The position numbers were made by a program, and so were the translations under genes. Below the pieces are notes generated by a model, which had not been told where the DNA came from, did no database searches, and was given only the letters and a program-made list of their open reading frames with translations. Shown piece by piece: positions 1 through 7,297 of a DNA stretch of 11,905 nt (position 1 is its first letter; the number at the start of each line of letters is the position of its first letter). The DNA comes from Hyphochytrium catenoides (taxonomy: Eukaryota; Sar; Hyphochytriomycetes; Hyphochytriales; Hyphochytriaceae): positions 1 through 11,905 of the forward strand of contig FLMG01001285.1 in the NCBI GenBank assembly GCA_900088475.1, given 5' to 3'.

Positions 1-300
1 GAAGGTTCTATCGCGAACGGAGACCAGGTTCGGAGACCAGATTGCGAAGGCCAGCAAGAGAAATGGTGCTCTGGGGCTCCTGGCGGAAGAGGATGACGCA
101 ATAATGAAAGAGACGTCTAGCCGCCAATCGCCGCGTCTGCGGTCTCTGGCTAGCCTCCACCTTCCTTGTAAGGCCTCTAAATCCTAAGCTGTGCCTTATC
201 AGGAAATCCCGATCTGAATAAACAAACTTCACAACTGCAAATTGTTCGCCAGTCTTAGACGAACTTGGCCTAGCGTCAACGCGACTCGCTCTTAGCCTGT
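1..300. other. Intergenic, no recognised gene
   Basis: I see no gene here. A 74-codon open stretch runs on the minus strand (232 to 8) but has no recognisable domain, begins without an ATG and shows no splice context, so I do not call it. A small direct repeat, CGGAGACCAG, occurs twice near positions 19-41. From about 270 the sequence starts to share short words (TTAGCCTGTCTC) with the tandem array that follows. Confidence 0.5.
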
Positions 301-340
301 CTCAGAACTATTCAGCCAACCATGTCTTAGCCTGACTGAA

Positions 341-1110
341 GCAAACCGTGGCTGTCTGTCTGAAGCTGCCAGTTCACCGCCTGTACAAGCAGCTAGTCTA
401 CTATCGATTGCCTAATGGTTGGGTCTATGCGCTAGTGATAAGCAGACCGTGTCACAGCCTGTCTCAAGCTGCCGACTGCGCCTATACAAGCGACGAGTGT
501 ACTCACGCCATTAGGAAAGACCCTGCGCAAGCGACAAGTGTACTCAAGCCAATGAAAGCGGTTCTATGCCTGTATAGGCGACAAGTGTACTCACGCCATT
601 AGGAAAGACCCTGCGCAAGCGACAAGTGTACTCAAGCCAATGAAAGCGGTTCTATGCCTGTATAGGCGACGAGTGTACTCACGCCATTAGGAAAGACCCT
701 GTGCGGCAATAAGTGTACTCAAGCCAATGTTAAGCGGTTCTATGTAGGCGACGAGTGTACTCACGCCATTAGGAAAGACCCTGTGCAGCGATAGGTGTAC
801 TCAAGCCAATGTTAAGCGGTTCTAAGCCTGTATAAGCGACGAATGTACACCCGCCATTAGGAAAGACCCTGTGTGGTGGATTTAAGCGGTTCTACGCGCC
901 AGCAGAAACGAGCCGTATCTTAACCTGTCTCAAGGTGCCGGTTCTTCTCCGAGCCAATGGTAAGCGGTTCGATGCCTGTACAGGTGACGAGTGTACTCCC
1001 ACCTGAGGCTAGACCCTGTATGGTGGTGGCAAGTGTACTGACGCCAGTGACAAGCGGAGTTACGCGCCAGCAGGAAACGAGCCGTGTCTTAGCCAAGCCT
1101 GTCTCAGGCC
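341..1110. repeat. Satellite-like tandem array, 88-bp dimeric unit
   Basis: The core is regular. The word GTGTACTCACGCCATTAGG recurs with its start near 497, 585, 673 and 755, and a mutated copy lies near 843. The spacings are therefore 88, 88, 82 and 88 bp. Each 88-bp unit is itself a diverged dimer: a half-unit beginning GCGACGAGTGTACTCACGCC (about 41 bp) is followed by one beginning GCGACAAGTGTACTCAAGCC (about 47 bp). The flanks (about 341-490 and 880-1110) contain degraded, longer-period versions sharing the words CGAGCCGT...TTA and CCTGTCTCAAG. For example, TACGCGCCAGCAG at 893 and 1061 is 168 bp apart. Open frames across the array are by-products of the repeats and are not called as genes. 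Confidence 0.93.
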
Positions 1111-1184
1111 GAATCTCCGAGGCAGTGTTAACCCTGACTGCTCCTGCTATACAGGGCAGTGTTAACCTTGACTGAACTGCTTGA

Positions 1185-1326
1185 CTGTTCCTGCTGCGTC
1201 GAATAGGTGCAGTCAGCTGTGCCTCCCCTCTCCGTTGCCGCTGTGTCTAAGTCTGGGCAGACGGCAGAGGCTGAGGCTGACCGAGCAAATCTGAGACTGA
1301 GGTCCGAGGTCAGCCCCATCCTCTAC
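1185..1326 (+). repeat. Left arm of a diverged inverted repeat
   Basis: This block matches the reverse complement of 2376-2547. Shared words in the same order are GTCAGCTGTG, CCCTCTCCGTTG, AGGCTGAGGCTGACC, GAGCAAAT and AGGTCAGCCCCA, separated by small indels and substitutions. The arms enclose about 1.05 kb of mostly pyrimidine-rich DNA. They could be terminal inverted repeats of a non-autonomous foldback-type DNA transposon, or two copies of a dispersed repeat that landed in opposite orientations. No target-site duplication was identified at the outer edges. Confidence 0.8.
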
Positions 1327-1404
1327 CGCGCCAGGAAAACCTAATATCCCCCCGGATATTCAACCGACACAACCACCAACAAGCCCTAAGTTGATGGAAA
1401 ATCA

Positions 1405-1442
<38 letters not shown>

Positions 1443-1567
1443 CTGTCTCTCCCTCTCTCTCATTCTCTCGTTCCCTCTCTCACTTTCTCTCTCTCTCCCT
1501 CTCTCTCTGTCTCTCACTTCTCAGTCTCTGTCTCTCTGTCTCGCGCTTCTCACTCTCACTCTCTCTG

Positions 1568-1612
<45 letters not shown>

Positions 1613-1617
1613 TTCCC
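1405..1617. repeat. (CT)n microsatellite and CT-rich tract
   Basis: A pure CT dinucleotide run of about 15 copies lies at 1409-1439. It is followed by an imperfect CT/TCTG-interrupted tract, with further clean CT runs near 1569-1587 and 1590-1612. The Leu-Ser repeat open frame across it is a translation of the microsatellite and is not a gene. Confidence 0.97.
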
Positions 1618-1640
1618 CACTAGTGTACTCCGCCGTCAGG

Positions 1641-2375
1641 TTCATACTCCTTCTTTATTATCGTTCGCTAAAAGAGCCCCCAATGATACTACGTAGTGGC
1701 CTGGTGATGATGAGAAGAGCTTGTTCGTACCTTTGAGTCTTCTCCTCCAAAGTAGCTCCGTTCTAGCGCCAGGACGCTTTGTTGAGAATCTTTCTCTTTT
1801 CTTTTGGGGTCTCTATGGCAAGGAAGATTATCCTTCTTCATTCCTTGTCCTACTCTCTTCCTTCACTATTTTCTCTAGATGTTTGTTCTTAGCTCATGAA
1901 CTTTTCCTCTCTCCGATGTTATCTCTTCTTTCTTCCTTCTGATCCTACCATTTTATTGCCGAGTCTCTTGCATGCACGCATGTGAGGATAGAGGATGGAG
2001 GATCCCGTGGAGACCATTCAATGATCTTCTAATGACACTCTCTGCTCTCTCTATCTTTTCCTCTGGAGTGTCTCCTCTCTCTCTCTGCTTGCTCTCTTGC
2101 ATCTTCTCAACTTCATCGCTTTGCATCATCAGGCTTCATGGTACTTACTCTCATTGTTCTGATAGGTGTACAACGACAAAGAAGAGCTCCTTCCAACCAA
2201 CCTGCTGCCATCTCATCACGGTAGTTGACGTCGCTTGGGCCACGTTCTGACCATCATGGGTTAAGTGCTTGCGCAGCTCCTCCCTTTGTAAACAAACATG
2301 TCACACTCTCTTGACCTGTCCATGCATTCAAGCTGCCGTTATCGTTAGGGTCAGTCAACGCTAGGTAGTCGAAGG
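1641..2375. other. Pyrimidine-rich region without recognised gene
   Basis: The plus strand is strongly T/C-rich to about 2170, then of mixed composition. Short open frames are present, but they translate to Leu/Ser/Phe-rich low-complexity sequence with no domain. I see no RNA gene or mobile-element coding sequence here. Confidence 0.5.
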
Positions 2376-2547
2376 AATATAGAGAATTGGGGCTGACCTG
2401 TTTTCTCCTTCACTTTCCCCAAATTTGCTCGGTCGGTCAGCCTCAGCCTTCACCGCAAGCTCAGAACCAAGAGACATGGCCAACGGAGAGGGAAGCCACA
2501 GCTGACGAGACCTGTGCAGTAGTGCCGCGGAACCGTCAGGCTGAGAC
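2376..2547 (-). repeat. Right arm of a diverged inverted repeat
   Basis: Read on the minus strand, this block aligns with 1185-1326 on the plus strand. The order is GTCAGCTGTGG, CCCTCTCCGTTGG, AGGCTGAGGCTGACC, an extra GACC, GAGCAAAT and AGGTCAGCCCCA. Similarity fades outside these limits on both sides, so the arms are about 140-170 bp. Confidence 0.8.
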
Positions 2548-2982
2548 ACGAACGGCATGACCTCATAAAGGCGTAGGTCCTCAGTCAGCCCAGAACAGAC
2601 TTCCTAATAGTAAGACCTTTTCTATGTTGACTGGCTCCTTTTTACAGGCAGAATGCTGGTCACGGAGGCATAGAGGAAGAGAGAAACAGCAGAAGGCACA
2701 ACCGAGAAGAGAGCATCGAGCTTTCTTCAAAGAGGAAGCACCAACAACCTTGAAAGTCGTTGAGAATTATTTGAAAGGGTTATTGCATAGTAGATCCGCC
2801 TTTAAGACGGCTCCTGGCAATTGCCGCCATTCCCCTGACTCCTGCATCTTCTACGCTAAGAAGATCATGTCTCTTACTTTCCTTCATCGCAACATCAGCA
2901 CATTCATCTCCGCTGTTATTACTCTAAGCCCCTGCCATCATCGTCCTACGTGCACTTGCCCGCGGTGAAGCTGGTGCCGCTT
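2548..2982. other. No recognised gene (3' flank of the protease)
   Basis: A 114-codon plus-strand frame (2624-2968) is open and has mixed composition, but I recognise no family in it. It contains a good-looking splice-acceptor string, TGGCTCCTTTTTACAG, near 2632-2647, so a small plus-strand exon is possible but unsupported. On the minus strand this is the region just downstream of the protease stop codon. Confidence 0.3.
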
Positions 2983-3111
2983 TTACAACCAGCATTCGAG
3001 CTGATAAAAAGTTGAAAAGACGAGACGGGGGTATACACGGTTGGAAAAGACGTATCGCACGATTCCCACCAAGGCAGGCTGGCACCGGGTTGTCAACGAA
3101 CAGTGGTCCGC
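2983..3111 (-). pseudogene. Protease last exon: GGPLFV to C-terminal helix
   Basis: After the intron the frame reads GGPLFVDNPVPA. A tandem GCCTGCCT (near 3072-3079) then shifts it by four bases. The next frame gives ALVGIVRYVF, NRVYPRLVFSTFYQLECWL and TAA (2985-2983). This is the S1 C-terminus: the LVGIVS strand, the P-x-VYT strand and the terminal helix with a Trp near the end. Without the duplicated four bases the two halves are continuous. Confidence 0.75.
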
Positions 3112-3206
3112 CTGCATAATAGGAAAGAATCAAGAGCAGCATGAACAAGTAGTCAGTGCATCTCTCCTCACTCCAACCCGGACCCATTCCTGGGTGCTCT
3201 CCTGAC
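3112..3206 (-). other. 95-bp GT-AG intron inside GDSGGP
   Basis: It begins GTCAGG (3206) and ends TATTATGCAG (3112). A branch-site-like GCACTGAC and a T/C-rich stretch lie before the acceptor. Removing it joins G|GC so that GDSG continues directly into GPLFV, restoring the S1 signature in phase 1. This is the best-supported intron in the window. Confidence 0.85.
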
Positions 3207-3323
3207 CTGAATCGCCCAAGTAAGACCCTGTTCCGCTTCCGTAGTTGCAGAGCACATGGTTTTGAATCCAATACCAGCCGCCCCCTGGTAGTCTTTGGTC
3301 ACCGAGGTCGCTTCGGCATTGGG
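3207..3323 (-). pseudogene. Protease exon with catalytic Ser (GDSG)
   Basis: The frame ends SVTKDYQGAAGIGFKTMCSAT and then, after a one-base loss near 3242 (AC-TAC, expected ACT-TAC), GSGTGSYLGDSG. This matches the S1 segment around Cys182 to Ser195. The nucleophile Ser is TCA at 3210-3208. A phase-0 acceptor CCTCCAG just before 3323 would join to the preceding GYG. An upstream acceptor ATGTCAG at about 3338 is an alternative. The exon ends in phase 1 after the first base of the glycine codon, at the donor GTCAGG (3206). Confidence 0.7.
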
Positions 3324-3650
3324 CTGGAGGGAGGTGGCTGACATTTGTCTCGCGAAGAACTGTGTGGATTTGGGCCCAAGGAGTGGCGCCCCACCTGATG
3401 TAAGGGAAAAGGATGGCCAGTCACCAGCCAGAGACTGTGGATCCTCTAGTCTCATAAGCGAGACCTCTGCTGCCATCATCACCCACTCTGCGGCGAGCCC
3501 TTAGCCTATGTCGTAGCTATGAACGGTTCCTTCACCTAAATACTATCGCCCGACATCACTCCCGAACAACCTCTGTCTCGTGCGGGATATTAAATATTGA
3601 CGCTCCCTGGGGCTGGCGCTGACACGAAGGGAGGAGAGAGAGGAGCTCAC

Positions 3651-3884
3651 TCCATACCCGATAAGCTTGTACTTCGTGTACACAGTGAAGTTTGAGAAAG
3701 TGCCAAAGTCTATCTCGGGGTAGGACGTCAACATAGGGCCTCCCGATACTTTGATGATGGCAGAGTCAATGTTAAAAGTGTCAGCGACAAAGTTGCGATG
3801 GACGCGAATGCTCTGAACTTGCATCTTGACTCCCTGCTCCGAGGTATCGGACCAGTTATAGCGGTTGCCTTCCAATGAGATGTT
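3651..3884 (-). CDS. Protease exon with catalytic Asp (78 codons)
   Basis: This exon is open throughout, with splice-like edges: TTGCCAG before 3884 and GTGAGC from 3650. Its 234 bases give exactly 78 codons, phase 0 on both sides. It reads NISLEGNRYNWSD...MQVQSIRVHRNFV...NIDSAIIKV...YKLIGYG. This matches the S1 segment from the 70s loop through the HP-x-Y and DIALLKL strand (Asp102 is the D of NIDSA) to the GWG turn. No lesion is seen. The frame is also open past 3650 as VSSSLSSLR, so an unspliced continuation is the alternative. The exon is intact, but the gene around it is not. Confidence 0.8.
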
Positions 3885-4024
3885 CTGGCAACTATCTTAC
3901 CTAATGCAATCTGGCGAGTACCACGAAGAAGATGACCAAGCAAGGAAGTTGCTTAGAAGAGGAAGGAAACATGGAAGAGAAGGTCTAGAAAAGAAAGGAA
4001 CAATGGAGAAAGGGGCCAAATTTG

Positions 4025-4045
4025 GCAATGACGAACCGACAGCAG
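4025..4045 (-). other. Possible remnant of the catalytic His motif
   Basis: In one frame this reads LLSVRHC, which resembles the S1 consensus [VL]L[TS]AAHC. It lies between the VVGG exon and the Asp exon, where the His57 segment should be. The flanking residues do not clearly continue the fold, and the next strong splice acceptor (CCTTTCTTTTCTAG) is about 60 bases further on. It may be coincidence. I found no better candidate for the His. Confidence 0.25.
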
Positions 4046-4110
4046 AGTAGTAGATTTCAGAACATAGTTGTGATAAAGAGCTTAATAGAGTGAATGATGA
4101 AAATCCTTAC

Positions 4111-4371
4111 GGGCAGCGCAGAACGACTTCTTTCCCTGGAATCATTGAGGAGACATCAGCCCGACAGTGAACTTGCCTTATCAGGCATTATCGTGCCGCC
4201 AACAACGGAAGGCATGACTGCAAAGTCCTCGGACGGTGCGTCGATTGGAGTGCGATCCGAAAGGGCGAGATCTAGAGGCGTATGAATCTTCCCATGCCCT
4301 GCCGCTGCAAAGCTAGACTGGACCAGGAAAGAACCTGCCAGGAGGAGTAGGTAAGAAGTGACCGCTTTTAT
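4111..4371 (-). pseudogene. Protease exon 1: signal peptide, propeptide, VVGGT
   Basis: The frame reads I/M-KAVTSYLLLLAGSFLVQSSFA, a textbook signal peptide: a positive n-region, a Leu-rich h-region and small residues at the cleavage site. A propeptide of about 33 residues follows, then PS-VVGGTIMPDK. The codon at the expected start (4371-4369) is ATA, and there is no in-frame ATG upstream before a TAG. After VVGGTIMPDK the frame shifts by one base at the CC pair 4176-4177 (GG on the minus strand, expected GGG). KFTVGLMSPQ, TGA (4142-4144) and FQGKKSFCAA then follow in the new frame. A possible splice donor GTAAGG starts at 4110. An alternative exon end is AAG|GCAAGT near 4177, a GC-type donor, but the S1-like residues beyond it favour the frameshift reading. 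Confidence 0.75.
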
Positions 4372-4894
4372 CCTTCTTTGATAATTGAGAGTGTATTGTG
4401 CGTCGCCTCCTCGATGAAGAGAGTGGCTTTCCTAGTGGTTGTTGGCTTTACCGATAAGTGGGAGGTAAGCGGAAAAATGTATTATGAATAGTCTCCGCAG
4501 CATGGCGCGTTGCCTGAGAGCTTAGAGCGTGCCTTCCGGCGATAGGACGACGAGAAGACGGGCGACGAGTACCACGACTATGAGTGTGCCGGTCTCCTCA
4601 TCCTCTCATATCAGCTTGCTGCCACCACCAACCAGCTGCGCATGATGTAGGGGCTCCATCTCGCTGTTGCTGTGGTTTGGGGCATTTCCCGGCGACTAGA
4701 GAAGAAGGGAGCGAGGAGAGGCGGGCGCGAGAGCGAGAGAGAGAGGGGAAAGAGGAGAAAATAAAGAGAAAGAAGGAGAAGAGAGAGGGCTCATAAGTGT
4801 ACCAGAACTACCACCGAAGAAAGAAGGATAGAGCCATCAAGAATCGGAAATAGTAGAACAAATGGAGGAGGAACCCTCTCCACCGCCACAATCT
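4372..4894. other. Upstream of the protease, no gene recognised
   Basis: This is the minus-strand upstream flank of the protease and should hold its promoter and 5' leader. I cannot point to a confident core-promoter element. On the plus strand 4690-4795 is purine-rich (GA-rich). No conserved coding sequence is seen. Confidence 0.4.
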
Positions 4895-5019
4895 TTAGCA
4901 GGAAAGCAGGTTCGGGAGACTTGGCTCCACCAGCAGAGGGAGCGAGCCTCGACACTTATTTGCGAGCCCGAAAGGCGACCATCGAAGAAGAAATTCTGAG
5001 AGGAGTTGTCCGGGACTTT

Positions 5020-5145
5020 GAAACGCTTGTCTCTTTTTCATTTTCTGCTCCCTCATCCTTCGTCCTCTTCTACTTCTCCTTCCTTCAACTGTGTCTTCTT
5101 CCCCTTCTTCTTCTACTTCTTCTCCTTCTCCCTTGTTTGTAGTAG
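5020..5145. repeat. CTT/CT-rich low-complexity tract
   Basis: The plus strand holds TTC/CTT-type repeats, densest at about 5095-5135 (CTTCTTCTACTTCTTCTCC). It lies just beyond the stop codon of the retrotransposon, so in that element's sense it is a GAA/GAG-rich 3' flank. There is no poly(A) tail, as is common for R2-like elements. Whether the tract belongs to the element is not known. Confidence 0.8.
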
Positions 5146-5180
5146 TTGCTGAAACTTGAAAACAGTTCATTATAGAGGTA

Positions 5181-5935
5181 TTATCCTAACCTCATCGCTA
5201 CTAACAGACTAATTCTAGAAGAAGAAGAAAGTGAAGCAACCATGTCATCATCAGCAACCATCATGTCATCACCGTCGAGCTCGGCCGTCGCGAGACAAGC
5301 AAGAGAAGGGTCCAGCTGTTCAGGAGGAATGCGCTTCAAGATTTGAAGTGCATTTTCTTCGTGAATGGCCAAAGACACTCGCGTATGAAGGCGTAGGCCC
5401 ATAGCTAAGCGAGACCAAGGACGAAGATGCCGAGAACCATCAAGAGCGGAGCGGTCACATTGAAGCTTCACCAGGTGTCCCACACAATGAACGACGCCTT
5501 TCATAGCTCCCCCAAAAGACTCCCAGACGAGCGCAATAAACTGCAGCCCTACAGCCTTACAAGGAACCTCATACTTCTTTAGCTTCGCTTTCTCAGACAA
5601 ACGGCCTCGATAGCCAGCGTGGACCGCTGCATAGGAAAGGGTTCTAGATTGCAGCGAGTCCGTGATGGACACATCGAAAGCCGTATGTTGATAAGAGTCC
5701 GAGAAGCCACGAACCAACAGGTATCCCGGTTTCAGATTCGACCCTGGAAGGAGATGACGAGGTTCACGAGAGACTTTGAGGCCAGAGTCCCGAAAAGCAT
5801 TAAACAGAAGGTCTTGAACACGACGATGACGCTGATTAGCACCACCACCGCGGCGACAGACGATACCATGATCTCCAAAGACATCCATATTGGGCAAGAG
5901 CAGGTCTGACAAGTGAGGGAGACAGAAGACCGCAC
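5181..5935 (-). pseudogene. LINE segment 5: zinc knuckle and restriction-like endonuclease
   Basis: CQTCSCP is read in one frame and NMDVFGDHGIVC in the next, a one-base loss in a C run at 5892-5894. Together they make the Cys/Cys/His/Cys knuckle. RHRRVQDLLFNAFRDSGL, then KPGYLLV (5732-5712), AFDVSIT and ALVWESFGG follow, the usual endonuclease order. The family's (R/K)P-x-D is here KPGY. The frame closes at TAA 5183-5181 after a DGDD/ADDD acidic, Ser-rich tail. The coding sequence from 5891 to 5181 has no internal stop. Confidence 0.85.
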
Positions 5936-5939
5936 AAGA

Positions 5940-6461
5940 GGGATTTCCGAAGAAATGCCCCGGCATGTGGGAGAGAAGTAGCACGTAAGCGAGCCCTTGC
6001 GCGCAGATCCTGGTCACCACGAGACAACAGCAGGGCCTTGGCCGAGGCCGACCAAACAAACCGAGACGAGCAGTGCTGAAGTTTAGTCTCTTCTCGAGAG
6101 ATGAGACGAGAGAAGGGCAGACACACTTCCACGTCAGTGACTTCAAGCGTATTCCAGAAGCCGTCGAGCAACTCGTCAGCTAACCGAGGAGAGTAAACCT
6201 CGGCGTCCGGCATGCGTAGCAGGTGCTTGATTAACTGGGCCGAGGCACCCAAGGACCCAATGTAAGCAGGAATCGCCAGGCAAGCGGCCGACGCAAGACC
6301 CAGGCCGCCCAGGCGGACGGGGAGGGTAGCTTGTTGCCAAACAGCCTCCGGGAGAGAAGGAAGGCCCAGAAGTCGAGCGAGGAGGAAAGCTCGTAGACGG
6401 AGGTCAATGTTAGAGGACAGAGAGGCCACTTGAGGAGACGGACAGCCGCGAAGCAGATGGT
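5940..6461 (-). pseudogene. LINE segment 4: thumb and connection
   Basis: It continues as NHLLRGCPSPQVASL...ATLPVRLGGLGLASA (about 6295-6327), AIPAYIGSLGA and ARLRATSLPHAGAFL. The LPVRxGGLGLxSA and AxAFL motifs are typical of the linker between RT and endonuclease in this type of LINE. The right frame then changes somewhere between about 5975 and 5920. The exact point is unclear because the sequence there is CT-rich. Confidence 0.85.
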
Positions 6462-6836
6462 TATCTTGGCATAACCGAGACAACCGTGAAACAGACAAAG
6501 TTGGGTCTGAGGAGAGGGCACAAGACTAAGCACCGCATCGCCAGCATCCAGACGAGAGAGGACAGAAGATGCATACGAAGAGACGAAGGAGTCGGAGCCA
6601 ATGGGAACACCTAATAGTTCCACACCATCCATACTTACTAGGCGAGAGACCGCCGCAGGGAAAAGCGGAGGACGCGCCGGGTCCATATTAGGCCACCATA
6701 GTTCGCACTTGCCGAGGTTCAGCTCCAAGCCAATGTATGGGCTACGTTCTTGAAGAATGGCAAAGGCCGCGGTGACGTCCTCGACCGAGCCAATAAGAGT
6801 GCCATCATCAAGATACCATGCATGAAGGTCCAGAGA
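6462..6836 (-). pseudogene. LINE segment 3: RT motif C (YLDD) to thumb
   Basis: It reads LDLHAWYLDDGTLIGSVEDV, with YLDD at 6815-6804 (two catalytic Asp). GLELNLGKCELWWPN (motif D/E) and VELLGVPIGSD follow, then a thumb segment ending LFHGCLGYAKI. It is two bases out of frame with segment 2. The frame is lost again near 6462, where ATAACC would be ATAAACC in the conserved reading. Confidence 0.92.
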
Positions 6837-6837
6837 G

Positions 6838-7297
6838 GAACAGACGCAGCAATATCAGTAACGATGGGATGGAGAGCTAAAGCGAAGAGCAAAGGACCGA
6901 GAGGGTCGCCTTGCTGGACACCACAGGAGCTGGCAAGCAGATCAGAGCCGTGAAACAGATGGGATGGGGTAGAATAACAATAGGAGACCCAAGGGAGAAG
7001 AGAGGGAAAGTGCTCACTGACGCCCTCCAAGATGGCCGGACGGTGTACCGAGTTAAAAGCATTCTTAAAGTCAACCTTCAACATGACCTTATCCTCGTTG
7101 GCACCAAGCTCAGCGACGACTTTGCGGACAGCGTGAATGGTACCTTCTGCGCCGGCAGGGACCGCAACGCCCACCTGGAGGCGAGAGAAGAGGGACAAAG
7201 CATGAGACTTCACCATGTCACAGCAGCACTTTGACACCAATCGCCGGAGAGTTTCGCCCAGGGCGATGGGGCGAAGGCCGCCATCCTTCTTGGTCAA
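6838..7297 (-). pseudogene. LINE segment 2: RT fingers and palm motifs A and B
   Basis: This segment shows TKKDGGLRPIALGETLRRLV (fingers), then motif A KVDFKNAFNSVHR (catalytic Asp, about 7055-7075) and motif B CGVQQGDPLGPLLFALALHP (about 6884-6922). Residue spacing is normal for a LINE RT. The frame is intact up to ASVPLW, then leaves the conserved path at a CTCTCT run. Confidence 0.92.

Larger units (their letters stand above)
2983..4371 (-). pseudogene. S1-family secreted serine protease, split gene, damaged
   Basis: This is a chymotrypsin-fold serine endopeptidase, normally secreted as a zymogen that cleaves proteins with a His-Asp-Ser triad. In order on the minus strand I see a signal peptide (from 4371) and a propeptide. 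VVGGT, the mature N-terminus, follows at 4206-4192. Then come FCAA (the FCGG region, about 4112-4123), the catalytic Asp in NIDSAIIKV within exon 3651-3884, and GYG. TMCSAT and GDSG (3216-3205) follow, and GGPLFVDN resumes after a 95-bp intron. The C-terminus is LVGIV...YP...FYQLECWL. Damage: ATA stands where the initiator ATG is expected; there is a -1 shift at about 4176 and an in-frame TGA at 4142-4144; another -1 shift lies near 3242 and a 4-bp duplication near 3073-3080. The catalytic His exon is not secure. Family assignment is strong, exon borders less so. A functional allele or sequencing indels cannot be excluded. Confidence 0.82.

Noticed and set aside
348-602. 84-codon plus-strand frame
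   Set aside because: It runs through the tandem array and is explained by the repeats; no domain is seen.
1391-1696. 101-codon frame of Leu-Ser repeats
   Set aside because: It is the direct translation of the CT microsatellite and has no non-repetitive core.
4166-4178. AAG|GCAAGT as a GC-AG intron donor after VVGGTIMPDK
   Set aside because: It is a good donor string, but the bases beyond it encode KFTVGLMSPQ and GKKSFCAA, which fit the S1 fold, so a one-base frameshift is the better explanation. Not fully excluded.
4895-5170. Glu/Arg-rich minus-strand frame downstream of the LINE stop
   Set aside because: It is the reverse strand of the CTT-rich tract, with no conserved residues. Most likely 3' flank.
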